64,000 bases of DNA. Source: Paludibaculum fermentans (GTDB taxonomy: Bacteria > Acidobacteriota > Terriglobia > Bryobacterales > Bryobacteraceae). The DNA lies in NCBI RefSeq assembly GCF_015277775.1, contig NZ_CP063849.1, positions 930,001 to 994,000 on the forward strand, written 5' to 3'. Within the stretch, counting starts at the first letter, position 1. Each line of letters opens with the position of its first letter. Below are positions 1 through 8,448 of this stretch, piece by piece. The notes below the pieces were generated by a model. It did no database searches and was not told the DNA's origin. It was given only the letters and a program-made list of their open reading frames with translations. Made by a program: the position numbers and the translations under genes.

Positions 1-120
1 CACCAGATCCATGGGGAGTTGCTCCATGCCCATGTACGTGCGGGTGGCGTTCACGGAGTTACACAGATCCTGAACGGAGTCGACGAGCGTCCCGTCCAGA
101 TCGAAAATCACCAGTTGCAT
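1..120 (-). CDS. HAD-superfamily phosphatase, phosphoglycolate phosphatase-like (N-terminal fragment)
   Basis: Only the first 40 codons are present; the rest lies beyond the left edge. The protein begins MQLVIFDLDGTLVDS, the HAD motif I (DxDGT) with nucleophile Asp7 and general acid Asp9. The following VDS is typical of Gph/PGP-type phosphatases, which dephosphorylate 2-phosphoglycolate or similar small phosphoesters in the cytoplasm. The substrate cannot be fixed from this fragment. A TACACT hexamer (133-138) lies 12 nt before the ATG and could be a -10 element with a very short leader. The upstream neighbour on the same strand is a YIP1-family gene 130 bp away. Confidence 0.8.
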   Translation of the reverse strand, partial: MQLVIFDLDGTLVDSVQDLCNSVNATRTYMGMEQLPMDLV

Positions 121-203
121 GCGTCTGCTTCCAGTGTAGCCCGGAGAGGGGGAGCGGCCGGCAGGGAGCTGCCAGCCCTCAGCAGACGCTGTCGATTCCT
201 TCC

Positions 204-243
204 CGCGCCGGGTCCGCGGCGGAGGACCGCGGAAGGCCGGGCG
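204..243. other. GC-rich imperfect inverted repeat between YIP1-like gene and gph-like gene
   Basis: GCGCCGGGTCCGCGG is followed about 7 nt later by its imperfect complement ending in CCGGGCGC. It could fold as a stable hairpin just after the YIP1-like stop codon on the minus strand. There is no following U-tract in that direction, so it is not a canonical intrinsic terminator. It may act as a transcript-end stabiliser. Confidence 0.3.
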
Positions 244-249
244 CTTTCC

Positions 250-993
250 TCACCCAAACATCGCGGCCCAGGCTGCCTTGGCGAAGACGTACGCGAGCCA
301 AGGCACGATGACGCCGATCAGGGCTTTGCTGAAGGGCATGCGCTTGGCTCCGCATAAGGTCGAGAATCCTACCGCGAGCAGGGCGATCTGCCAGAAAGTG
401 AAGAGGTCGATCGACGATCCCAGGCTATGCAGCCACTTCGCGGTGCCCTCCGGAAGGAACGCGCCGACATTGAATGCCAGGGGATTCTGCATGTCGAAAT
501 CCTCCGGCGGCTTCAGGTACAGCACCAGGATGCTGGCGGCCGTGGACACAAGCGCAGGTGGTATGCCCGCATAAGCGTGCAGGTTCAGCACCTGTTTGAA
601 TTTCAGCCCGGCGTCCAGCATGAAATTGAACACGAACAGCAGCGCCCCGGCCGCCACCATCATGACGATCAGCAAGCCCACCGGAGGCATGACGCGCACG
701 AAGAACGGCATCATCTTCCGCTGCATATCGAACGCCTGTTGCTTCTGGTCGGCGGTCATTTCCTGCATGCGGGTGTTCGACTCGAAAGCCTTGGTGATCA
801 TGCGGTCGTAGCCGATCCGGCTCACCATCAGCGTAGTGAAAGCCGATATCAGGACCGCGATAATCAGCCAGGCCACCCACCAGCGGCCATTGTTGCCGAT
901 GTCAGTAAAAACGGCTCCCGGTTCGAAACAGACGCCGGTCAGGCGGCGCATCTCGGAGCTGGGAGGAGGAGGGGCGGAATCCGTGAGTTCCAT
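250..993 (-). CDS. YIP1-family integral membrane protein
   Basis: A 247-residue protein with a short Pro-rich cytoplasmic N-terminus (PPPPSS) and five hydrophobic segments at about 38-58, 102-127, 143-160, 196-214 and 222-245. The spacing and the aromatic/Gly-rich segments fit the bacterial Yip1 domain, often found in acidobacterial genomes as a stand-alone inner-membrane protein. Family function in bacteria is not established. A polar Met/Gln-rich loop (about 65-98) separates the first two membrane segments. A TAGACT hexamer lies 13 nt before the ATG. It is followed on the same strand by the gph-like fragment. Confidence 0.7.
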   Translation of the reverse strand: MELTDSAPPPPSSEMRRLTGVCFEPGAVFTDIGNNGRWWVAWLIIAVLISAFTTLMVSRIGYDRMITKAFESNTRMQEMTADQKQQAFDMQRKMMPFFVRVMPPVGLLIVMMVAAGALLFVFNFMLDAGLKFKQVLNLHAYAGIPPALVSTAASILVLYLKPPEDFDMQNPLAFNVGAFLPEGTAKWLHSLGSSIDLFTFWQIALLAVGFSTLCGAKRMPFSKALIGVIVPWLAYVFAKAAWAAMFG

Positions 994-1029
994 AAAGCTG
1001 CATTCCAGTCTAATCCGAACGCGCGCGAT

Positions 1030-1833
1030 TTAGGAGGCCGGGGGGAGGATGCCGGCTTCTTTCCGGATGAGATCCCGGATCTCTTTCCAGGGCAGCATGA
1101 TGGTAGTGGGTCCTGCCGCATAAGGAGCGATCTCGTAGGCGTTGTAGTGAATCACGAGGCCGTTTGGAGAAACACCCCAGGTTTTGCTCAGCGCGAATTT
1201 GTCATCCGCGAAGGTGAAGCCGGATTCCGAAAGTTTCCTGCCATCCGGGATTGCCCTCTCGACGCGGAAACGCTTCTCCGCCAGGTCGGTCAACTTTTGC
1301 AGGGATCCATCGCGCACGATGTCCTTGAGGAACAGATCCTGCCCTTTTGCCGGATCCAGGTTGAGGTAAGTGCGGCGCGATTCCGGATGGGCGCCGCCGC
1401 GAAACTCTTCCTCAGTGATCTCGATGCTGAGCATGGTGGCGTTGCTCAACAGGATGTCGGCGGTGCGGCGGATGAAATAGGTGATGGCGCTGTCGTCGAA
1501 TTCCTTGTGGAAGCGCTCATAGTCCGCGGCGACCTCGGCCGCTTCCGCGTCAAACCCGCGGGGCGCTTCTTTCGGTTGCAGCGCGGCCAGGATCGCCGCG
1601 TTGATCTTCGTCTTTACTTCGTCGGAAGAGGCGCTGGCCGCCTCCACCCAGGAAACTCGAAAGGTGACGCAGGCTTCCTCGCGTTTCACCTTGTCCCCAC
1701 AGCCAGGGACAGACTTGTCGAACTTCTTATGGGCGAACACCAGGGGGCTGGGCGCAGCGGCATCGGGTGCGCGCTTGCAACCGACGGCCGGTAGGTAGAG
1801 CAGGATGAGTACGGCGAAACAAAGTTTCCACAT
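1030..1833 (-). CDS. DUF3298/DUF4163-like lipoprotein
   Basis: I start the gene at the ATG at 1833, because it gives a clean lipoprotein signal, MWKLCFAVLILLYLPAVGC, with the lipobox VGC. A longer frame reaches 1932 but adds unlikely residues. A GGTGGAG ribosome-binding site sits about 12 nt upstream. The 267-residue product contains the RGGAHPESRRTYLNLD segment (then KGQDLFLKDIV) typical of DUF3298/RsiV-type periplasmic domains, which in RsiV-like proteins bind ligands such as lysozyme. No sigma factor is adjacent, so an anti-sigma role is not supported. Probably anchored in a membrane facing the periplasm. It is divergent from metH. Confidence 0.7.
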   Translation of the reverse strand: MWKLCFAVLILLYLPAVGCKRAPDAAAPSPLVFAHKKFDKSVPGCGDKVKREEACVTFRVSWVEAASASSDEVKTKINAAILAALQPKEAPRGFDAEAAEVAADYERFHKEFDDSAITYFIRRTADILLSNATMLSIEITEEEFRGGAHPESRRTYLNLDPAKGQDLFLKDIVRDGSLQKLTDLAEKRFRVERAIPDGRKLSESGFTFADDKFALSKTWGVSPNGLVIHYNAYEIAPYAAGPTTIMLPWKEIRDLIRKEAGILPPAS

Positions 1834-1958
1834 GAAAGGTTCAATCTCCACCTTCGAAAGGCGGATGCACTCCTGATTGTAGAAGTTGCCAGGGCAATCT
1901 GGAAGCGCCTCATGCCGGGTGGTTTCAACCACATGCGATAGAATGGAGTCATCCCCGA

Positions 1959-4900
1959 ATGAATAACTGGCAAGACCGCCAACAGGCTCTATTAGACGCC
2001 CTCGCCACCCGCATCCTCGTACTCGATGGGGCGATGGGCACTATGATCCAACAACGCAATCCCACGATGGAGGATTGGGGCGGCTCGAAGTTTGAAAACT
2101 GCTCGGAAAACATCCTGTTCACTCATCCGGAGTGGATCAAAGATGTCCATCGTGCGTATTACACCGCCGGCTCCGATATCGTCGAGACCAACTCGTTTGG
2201 CGGCCACCTCATCACCCTGGCCGAGTTTGGGATCGAAGATAAGTGCCTGGAAGTGAACACGCTGGCCGCTCGCCTGGCGCGCGAGGCCGCTGCCGAATTT
2301 GATCAGCCGGGCCGTCCGCGCTTCGTCGCCGGATCCATTGGACCCACGACGCGCGCCATCTCCGTCTCGGGTGGAGTCACCTTCCAGCAACTGCGCGACG
2401 GGTACTACCTGCAGTCCAAGGGCCTGGTGGAGGGCGGCGCGGACATGCTGCTGGTGGAGACCTGCAACGACACCCGCACCATCAAGGCCGCCCTGCTGGC
2501 CATCGACCAGCTTTCGAAGGAACTGGGCCGCCGGATCCCGGTCGTCGTTTCCGGCACCATCGAGCCGATGGGCACTATGCTCGCCGGGCAGACCGCCGAC
2601 GCGTTCTATACCTCCATTGCCCATGCCGACCTGCTCGCCGTTGGCCTGAACTGCGCCACTGGCCCGGAGTTCATGACGGATCACATCCGCACCATTCATG
2701 AACTCTCGAAGACGCGCGTGTCCTGCTACCCCAATGCCGGCCTGCCCAACGAAGATGGCCGGTACGACACCACGCCCACGTCGCTGGCCAGCCAGCTGGA
2801 GAAGTTCGTCGATCACGGCTGGCTGAACATCATCGGAGGCTGCTGCGGCACCACGCCGGAGCACATCCAGGCCATCTCACAGATGGTCCAGACGAAACAG
2901 CCCCGGGGGCCTGCACAGCCCACGCATCGCGCTTATTTCTCGGGTGTCGAGATGGTTGAGGCCGACGACTCCAACCGCCCGCTCATCGTGGGCGAGCGCA
3001 CCAACGTCATCGGCAGCCGGCTGTTCAAGAACCTGGTGGCGGCCGAGCAGTGGGAAGAGGCGACGGACATCGCGCGCCGGCAAGTCCGCAACGGCGCCCA
3101 CATCATCGACGTCTGCCTGCAGTCGTCGGACCGTGAAGAGATCACCGACATCCCGGCGTTCTACGACAAGCTGATCCGCAAGATCAAGGCGCCGATCATG
3201 ATCGACACCACTGACCCCAAGGCGGTGGAGCTGTCGCTCACCTACTGCCAGGGCAAGTCGATCATCAACTCCATCAACCTGGAGGACGGCGAAGAGAAGT
3301 TCGAGCGCATCTGCCCCATCGCGAAGGCGTACGGCGCGGCGCTGGTGGTCGGCACCATCGACGAGGATCCGGTAGAGGCCCAGGCCTTCCGACGCGAGCG
3401 CAAACTGGCCGTTGCCCAGCGCAGCGTCGACCTGCTGACGACGAAGTACGGCATCCCGCCGGAAGACATCATCATCGATCCGCTCGTGTTTCCCTGCGCC
3501 ACCGGCGATGAGAACTACATCGGCGGAGCGGTGGAGACCATCGAGGGCCTGCGGCTGATCAAGGAAAAGATCCCGTACGTCAAGACCGTGCTGGGCGTCT
3601 CCAATGTCTCGTTCGGCCTGCCCGGATCGGCTCGTGAGATCGTCAACTCGGTATTCCTGTATTACGCGACCAAGGCCGGGCTCGACCTCGCCATCGTGAA
3701 TGCGGAGAAGCTGGAGCGCTTCGCTTCGATCCCGGTGGAAGAGCGGCGGCTGGCGGAGGCCCTGCTGTTCAACACGCCGCCTGCTTCGATGCCCGGCGTC
3801 TCGGAAGACTGGCGCGAGCAGTCGCGCGAAGAGAAGATCGCCGTCAACCAGCACAACATCGCCGTCATCAGCGAGCACTTCCGCGGAGCCCAGGCGCGCG
3901 TGAAGAAAGTGGCGGCCGAGCTTCCGCTGGACGAACGGCTCGGCAACTACATCATCGAAGGCACGAAGGACGGCCTCGTTGAAGATCTCGAGCGCAAACG
4001 CGGCGAGGGCATGGCGCCGCTGGACATTATCAACGGGCCCCTGATGGCCGGCATGGCCGAGGTGGGCCGCCTCTTCAACAACAATGAGTTGATTGTCGCT
4101 GAGGTGCTGCAATCGGCCGAGGCGATGAAGACCGCGGTCAGCCATCTCGAACAGTACATGGAGAAGGCCGACACGGCGGCGCGCGGCAAGATCGTGCTGG
4201 CCACCGTGAAGGGCGACGTCCACGATATCGGCAAGAACCTGGTCGAGATCATCCTCTCGAACAACGGCTACACCGTGGTGAACCTCGGCATCAAGGTGCC
4301 GCCGGAAGAATTGATCAAGGCGTTCAAACAGCACCAGCCGGATGCCATCGGCCTCTCCGGCCTGCTCGTAAAATCGGCGCAGCAGATGGTGATCACCGGT
4401 GAGGATCTCAAGAACGCCGGGGTCAACGTGCCCCTGCTGGTGGGCGGAGCCGCGCTGAGCGAGCGCTACACCACAGGCAAGATCGGACCGGCCTACTCCG
4501 CTCCGACGTTTTATGCCAAGGACGCCATGACCGGCCTGCGGCTCATGAACGAGATCATGGATCCGGTGACGCGCGACGCGTCGCTGACCACGCATACGTT
4601 CACCATACCCATCGCGCTGCCCACGGCCGCGGCCGCTGTCGAGCCGAAGTTTGCGTTGGGCACGGAGCGTTCGCCCAAGGTTCGTACGGACATCGCCATC
4701 CCGCCGGCGCCTTACCTCGACCGCAAAGTGCGCGACGTGCCGCAGCTTTCAGAGGTCTGGTCGTACATCAACCCGTTCATGCTTTACGGCCGCCATCTCG
4801 GCTACAAGGGCAACTTCGAGAAGGCGCTGCACGAACGCGAGGAGAAGGCGCTCGCGCTCTTCCACGACCTGGAGGAAGTCAAGCAGTACGCCCTCGGCTT

Positions 4901-5516
4901 CATGAAGATCCGCGCCGTGTGGCGCTTCTTCGAGGCCGAACGCGCGGGCAACGACATCCAGCTGTTTGAACCCGGAGCCACACAGCCGCTGCACGCATTC
5001 CATTTCGCACGGCAGAACAAGCCCGCCGGCCTGTGTCTGAGCGATTACATTCTGGATCCCGACGAGAACGGCCGCCGCGACCACCTGGCGATGTTCGTCG
5101 TCACTGCCGGGGCCGGCGTGCGGGAACATTCCGAGGCTGCCAAGGCGAGGGGCGAGTTCTTCATGGCGCACGGACTTCAGGCCCTGGCCATCGAGACAGC
5201 CGAGGCCACGGCTGAGTGGCTCCACCGGCGCCTGCGTGAAGACTGGGGTGCGCCGGATCCTCCGACGCTCACCATGCACGAGCGCTTCACGTCGCGCTAT
5301 CGGGGCAAGCGCTACAGCTTCGGCTATCCGGCTTGCCCGAACCTCGACGACCAGCAGGAGCTCTTCCGACTGCTGCAGCCCGAGGAGATCGGTGTCCAGT
5401 TGACCGAGGGCATGATGATGGAACCCGAGGCGTCGGTCAGCGCGATCGTCTTCCATCACCCCGATTGCGCCTACTTCTCGGCCGCGGCGGTCGATGAAGA
5501 GGCTGTAGCCGGGTAG
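1959..5516 (+). CDS. metH: Cobalamin-dependent methionine synthase
   Basis: Transfers a methyl group from 5-methyl-tetrahydrofolate via cobalamin to homocysteine, giving methionine. The 1185-residue length matches full four-module MetH (E. coli 1227). Module 1 (about 1-330) binds homocysteine, with the zinc ligands Cys232 in GLNCATG and Cys295/Cys296 in GGCCGTTPEH. Module 2 (about 335-615) is the pterin-binding barrel. Module 3 (about 640-880) has the cap and the B12 motif DVHDIG (753-758) with axial His755. Module 4 (about 900-1185) is the reactivation domain with GYPACP (1122-1127). The ATG at 1959 has GGAG 10 nt upstream and a TAGAAT -10-like hexamer at 1939-1944. No cobalamin or SAM riboswitch fits in the short upstream region. 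Its 3' end overlaps the convergent sulfatase gene by 46 bp. Confidence 0.97.
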   Translation: MNNWQDRQQALLDALATRILVLDGAMGTMIQQRNPTMEDWGGSKFENCSENILFTHPEWIKDVHRAYYTAGSDIVETNSFGGHLITLAEFGIEDKCLEVNTLAARLAREAAAEFDQPGRPRFVAGSIGPTTRAISVSGGVTFQQLRDGYYLQSKGLVEGGADMLLVETCNDTRTIKAALLAIDQLSKELGRRIPVVVSGTIEPMGTMLAGQTADAFYTSIAHADLLAVGLNCATGPEFMTDHIRTIHELSKTRVSCYPNAGLPNEDGRYDTTPTSLASQLEKFVDHGWLNIIGGCCGTTPEHIQAISQMVQTKQPRGPAQPTHRAYFSGVEMVEADDSNRPLIVGERTNVIGSRLFKNLVAAEQWEEATDIARRQVRNGAHIIDVCLQSSDREEITDIPAFYDKLIRKIKAPIMIDTTDPKAVELSLTYCQGKSIINSINLEDGEEKFERICPIAKAYGAALVVGTIDEDPVEAQAFRRERKLAVAQRSVDLLTTKYGIPPEDIIIDPLVFPCATGDENYIGGAVETIEGLRLIKEKIPYVKTVLGVSNVSFGLPGSAREIVNSVFLYYATKAGLDLAIVNAEKLERFASIPVEERRLAEALLFNTPPASMPGVSEDWREQSREEKIAVNQHNIAVISEHFRGAQARVKKVAAELPLDERLGNYIIEGTKDGLVEDLERKRGEGMAPLDIINGPLMAGMAEVGRLFNNNELIVAEVLQSAEAMKTAVSHLEQYMEKADTAARGKIVLATVKGDVHDIGKNLVEIILSNNGYTVVNLGIKVPPEELIKAFKQHQPDAIGLSGLLVKSAQQMVITGEDLKNAGVNVPLLVGGAALSERYTTGKIGPAYSAPTFYAKDAMTGLRLMNEIMDPVTRDASLTTHTFTIPIALPTAAAAVEPKFALGTERSPKVRTDIAIPPAPYLDRKVRDVPQLSEVWSYINPFMLYGRHLGYKGNFEKALHEREEKALALFHDLEEVKQYALGFMKIRAVWRFFEAERAGNDIQLFEPGATQPLHAFHFARQNKPAGLCLSDYILDPDENGRRDHLAMFVVTAGAGVREHSEAAKARGEFFMAHGLQALAIETAEATAEWLHRRLREDWGAPDPPTLTMHERFTSRYRGKRYSFGYPACPNLDDQQELFRLLQPEEIGVQLTEGMMMEPEASVSAIVFHHPDCAYFSAAAVDEEAVAG

Positions 5517-6937
5517 TTCGGCGAATACAGCATACTGGCGGGGCGGGGCACCAGTTTGCCGCCCCGCACCCACTTTTCGCCGCGCGGCTCCAAATGTGCC
5601 GTCATGCGGCCGCGCCACAACTGCAATGCTTCCGCGTCAGAGGACTCCCGCAGTTCCTGCGGATCGTTCACCAGGTCGAACAACTGCTCACGGCCGTCGA
5701 AGGCATGGTAGATGTACTTCCATCGCCCGTCGGTCAGCGCCGTCCAGTGATTCGTTTTGTCGTAGCAGACGTCGTGCTCCAGGTCGATCCAGGGCCGTTT
5801 CGCCTGCAGCATGTTCTGGCCATCGCAGGCTGCGGGCACGGGTACACCGCCGGCGGTGAGTAAGGTCGGCAACACATCGCGGATCTCCACCGGTACATCG
5901 CTCAGCGTGCCCTTGTCGGCGCCCGGACCGCGCGCAATCATCGGAATCCGCGCCGACGCCTGGTAGGCGTACGACTTCCGCCACAGGTAGTGATCGCCGG
6001 TCATGTCGCCGTGATCGCTTAGATAGACGATCAGGGTCTCGTCGAGCCAGCCGCGCTTGCGCAGCGCTTCAGTCACCCGGCCGAGTTGCTCGTCCATGAA
6101 CGAAACCGACCCGGAGTAGCCGATTCTCGCCCGCCGTGTCAGCGCCCGGCCCACATCGCCGTGCCAGATGTCGTCGCGCTGAGAATTGCGAGGCTTGTTC
6201 CCGGCCGCCCACTGCCCAGCCACGGCTTCGGGCAGGCGTGCCTCGGTGTAGCGGTCCCAATGGCGCTGCGGCGGGTCGTAGGGGCTGTGCGGCCTCGCAA
6301 AGCTGACTTTCAAAAAGAACGGCTGCGGCCTCTGGTACGACTCCAGGAACCGCACGGCGCAGTCGGCGGTCCAGGTTGTCGGATGCAGGCGCTCCGGCAG
6401 CACGTACGGCTTGGCCGTGTTGTCGTTCCAGCCGATGCCCGTGGCGTCGGGACTGAGATTCGGAGCCTCGGACGCAAACCAGGCGCGGTAGTCGCTCTGG
6501 AAGTCCGGTGATTCCACGCGTCCGCTTTCGTCCAGCAGCGTCTGGTGAAACCCATGCAGATTGCGCTGCGGCGCCCAATGCATCTTGCCGATGCCGGTTG
6601 TGTAGTAGCCGGCCTCGCGCAGGACACGCGGACCTTCCACCGGATACTTGCGTGCCACTTCACCATAGCCGAGCATGCCGTGCCGCCACGGCGACATTCC
6701 GGTCAACAGACCGGCGCGGGCCGGCGTGCATGTCGGCGTGGATGAGTACGCGTGCCTGAATCGGACCCCGTCGCGGGCCAGCGCATCCAGATTGGGCGTG
6801 CCCACCGCCGCGTTGCCGTCGCAGCCCATCCAATCGGCACGATGCTGATCGCTCATCAACAGCAGCAGGTTGGGTTTGGAGCGGGATAGCCCCTGCAGAA
6901 ACGCAGGCGCGGTGAGCAGGGTCCGGCGCGAGAGCAT
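5471..6937 (-). CDS. Sulfatase (type I, formylglycine-dependent)
   Basis: A 488-residue sulfatase. The CxPxR activation signature is TCTPARAGLLTG, with Cys70 as the residue converted to formylglycine by an FGE-type enzyme. Metal-binding acidic residues appear in MSDQHRAD (Asp30) and in YLSDHGDMTGDH. The order of motifs resembles choline-sulfatase/arylsulfatase A-like enzymes; the substrate is unknown. The N-terminus SRRTLLTAPAFLQG looks like a short Tat signal, so it is probably exported. The ATG at 6937 has no ribosome-binding site; a TAGAGT hexamer ends 6 nt before it, which suggests a leaderless mRNA. The stop codon lies inside the convergent metH coding sequence. Confidence 0.92.
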   Translation of the reverse strand: MLSRRTLLTAPAFLQGLSRSKPNLLLLMSDQHRADWMGCDGNAAVGTPNLDALARDGVRFRHAYSSTPTCTPARAGLLTGMSPWRHGMLGYGEVARKYPVEGPRVLREAGYYTTGIGKMHWAPQRNLHGFHQTLLDESGRVESPDFQSDYRAWFASEAPNLSPDATGIGWNDNTAKPYVLPERLHPTTWTADCAVRFLESYQRPQPFFLKVSFARPHSPYDPPQRHWDRYTEARLPEAVAGQWAAGNKPRNSQRDDIWHGDVGRALTRRARIGYSGSVSFMDEQLGRVTEALRKRGWLDETLIVYLSDHGDMTGDHYLWRKSYAYQASARIPMIARGPGADKGTLSDVPVEIRDVLPTLLTAGGVPVPAACDGQNMLQAKRPWIDLEHDVCYDKTNHWTALTDGRWKYIYHAFDGREQLFDLVNDPQELRESSDAEALQLWRGRMTAHLEPRGEKWVRGGKLVPRPASMLYSPNYPATASSSTAAAEK

Positions 6938-6954
6938 TTCTCTACTCTAGCCCG

Positions 6955-7653
6955 TCACCACTCGACGGCCACGCCGATTTCCAGCGGCCAGATTTCGGCG
7001 TCCACGTGCCCTTGGATCAGCTCAGCCAAATCCGCCGGCCGTCCAATCAACGGAGGGAACGTCCCGAAATGCATCGGGATCACTTTCTTTGCCTTGACCA
7101 GCCGGCACGCCACGGCCGCTTCTTTGGGACCCATGGTGAACAGGTCGCCAATGGGCAGGAAGGCGAGCTCCGGCTCATAGATCTCCGCGATCAGCGCCAT
7201 GTCTGAAAACACGGCCGTGTCGCCGGCGAAGTAGATCCGCCGCCCATCGGGCAACGTCACGACGAAACCGGCCGCGTCGCCGCCATAGAGAATCCGGCCC
7301 TCGTCGCTGATGCCGCAGGAGTGCACGGCATGCGTCATGGTCACCCGCAGCGGCCCGGCTTCCTGTGACCCGCCTTTGTTCATGCCGCAGGCGTTCTCCA
7401 CGCCCTTCGACTCCAGCCAGTGGCAGATTTCGTAGTTCGAAATCACCTTTGGCTTGTGTTTCCGGGCCAGCGGCACAGCATCGGCGATATGGTCGAAATG
7501 CCCGTGCGTGACGAGCATCGTGTCGATCTTCTCGAACTCAAAGCCTGCGGGGAACGAGGGATTTCCCCCCACCCAGGGATCGATGACGATGAGCTCGCCG
7601 CTATCCAGCTTCCATTGAAACGTGCCATGCCCAAGCCACGTGATTTCGATCAT
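6955..7653 (-). CDS. MBL-fold metal-dependent hydrolase, UPF0173 family
   Basis: A 232-residue metallo-beta-lactamase fold enzyme. The zinc motif THGHFDHIAD gives His50, His52, Asp54 and His55; later His/Asp ligands occur in TMTHAVHS, YFAGDTAVF and IPMHFGTFP. The start MIEITWLGHGTFQW and the length are characteristic of UPF0173/UlaG-like hydrolases of unknown substrate. Cytoplasmic; no signal peptide. The ATG is preceded by TAAAAT with a 7-nt gap (7661-7666) and no Shine-Dalgarno, so the message is probably leaderless. It lies 17 bp upstream of the sulfatase gene on the same strand. Confidence 0.9.
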   Translation of the reverse strand: MIEITWLGHGTFQWKLDSGELIVIDPWVGGNPSFPAGFEFEKIDTMLVTHGHFDHIADAVPLARKHKPKVISNYEICHWLESKGVENACGMNKGGSQEAGPLRVTMTHAVHSCGISDEGRILYGGDAAGFVVTLPDGRRIYFAGDTAVFSDMALIAEIYEPELAFLPIGDLFTMGPKEAAVACRLVKAKKVIPMHFGTFPPLIGRPADLAELIQGHVDAEIWPLEIGVAVEW

Positions 7654-7680
7654 GGGGACTATTTTAGTGAAACTCGCGGC

Positions 7681-8139
7681 TCACTGCCGCTCGTACTTCA
7701 CCGTCGTCCAGACTTCCGCCAGGTCGTGCCCGCGTAGCGCTTTGTCGAGTTGGGCGCGGCCGGAATCCACGTGCAGCATCAGGCGGCCCGTGTCCAGCGC
7801 ATAGAGCTTGAACTGGTAGCGGTGCGGACCATGCCCCACCGGCGGCATCGGCCCGCCATAGCCTTCCTTGCCGAAATCGTTCACCCCGCTGGTGCCCAGG
7901 CTGCCCGGCAGAAAACCCTCCGGCAAGCCGTGCAGCGCTCCCGGAATGTCCCAGAGCAGCCAGTGAGTCCAGGTCCCGGCGGGAGCATCCGGATCGTCGA
8001 CGATCATCGCAAAGCTCCTGGTGCCGGGCGGCGCGTCTTCCCACTCAATGGCTGGGGCAATGTCATCGCCTTCGCCGGTGTGACGCTTAGGCATCGTTCC
8101 GCCTTCATCGCAGGCGAGAACTCGAACTCGGAACGCCAT
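7681..8139 (-). CDS. YbhB/YbcL family Raf kinase inhibitor-like protein (PEBP)
   Basis: The start is placed at 8139 (MAFRVRVLACDEGG) because AGGAGGT lies 5-8 nt upstream; a frame extension to 8181 is ignored. The 152-residue product has the PEBP signatures VDDPDAPAGTWTHWLLWDIP and GPMPPVGHGPHRYQFKLYAL, which form the anion-binding pocket of phosphatidylethanolamine-binding proteins. The bacterial members are of unclear function. No signal peptide, so cytoplasmic. It follows a GH3 gene on the same strand, with a decayed GH3 tail between them, and is 27 bp upstream of the UPF0173 gene. Confidence 0.93.
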   Translation of the reverse strand: MAFRVRVLACDEGGTMPKRHTGEGDDIAPAIEWEDAPPGTRSFAMIVDDPDAPAGTWTHWLLWDIPGALHGLPEGFLPGSLGTSGVNDFGKEGYGGPMPPVGHGPHRYQFKLYALDTGRLMLHVDSGRAQLDKALRGHDLAEVWTTVKYERQ

Positions 8140-8141
8140 AC

Positions 8142-8369
8142 TTACCTCCTGTGGCGATCGCTTGAGCCGTCCCATTTCCAACCAGATCCAACCCTGGCCA
8201 GCTCCGGAATGGTCACCGGCAGCCGGCGGATCACATGGCGTGCCGCCAGCCGGCCCCGGTGCAACAGCGAGTGCCCGCAGCCAGCCAGCGTCACAGTATC
8301 ACGACGGACTCCCGCTGTCACCCGGGGCTTGCGGCGGGGCCTGCAGATGCCATTCTCACTGAGCGGCAC
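8142..8369 (-). pseudogene. Remnant of a GH3-type gene 3' end
   Basis: This short frame carries RLPVTIPELARVGSGWKW (codons at about 8172-8225), which matches the C-terminus of the intact GH3 enzyme next door, KLPVTIPGLAEYGFGLKL, at 11 of 18 positions. No other GH3 sequence is recognisable in the frame. It ends at the ribosome-binding site of the PEBP gene. The likeliest reading is the decayed 3' end of a second GH3 paralogue or of a tandem duplication. It fills most of the 309-bp gap between the GH3 and PEBP genes; nothing else is visible there. Confidence 0.45.
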
Positions 8370-8448
8370 TTGCCTCGCAGCTCCTAGTTCGACTCGTCCT
8401 GAAATCAGCGGCGCCTGGCTTGCGCGTCACTAAATCCGCAGCCGGACT

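Noticed and set aside
1834-1958. Cobalamin or SAM riboswitch before metH
   Set aside because: Only 125 bp separate the divergent starts and no B12-box or SAM core was seen; a -10-like TAGAAT lies only 14 nt before the ATG.
2877-4595. Long minus-strand open frames inside metH, acs and other genes
   Set aside because: They are antisense shadows caused by high GC; the plus-strand proteins match known families over their whole length.
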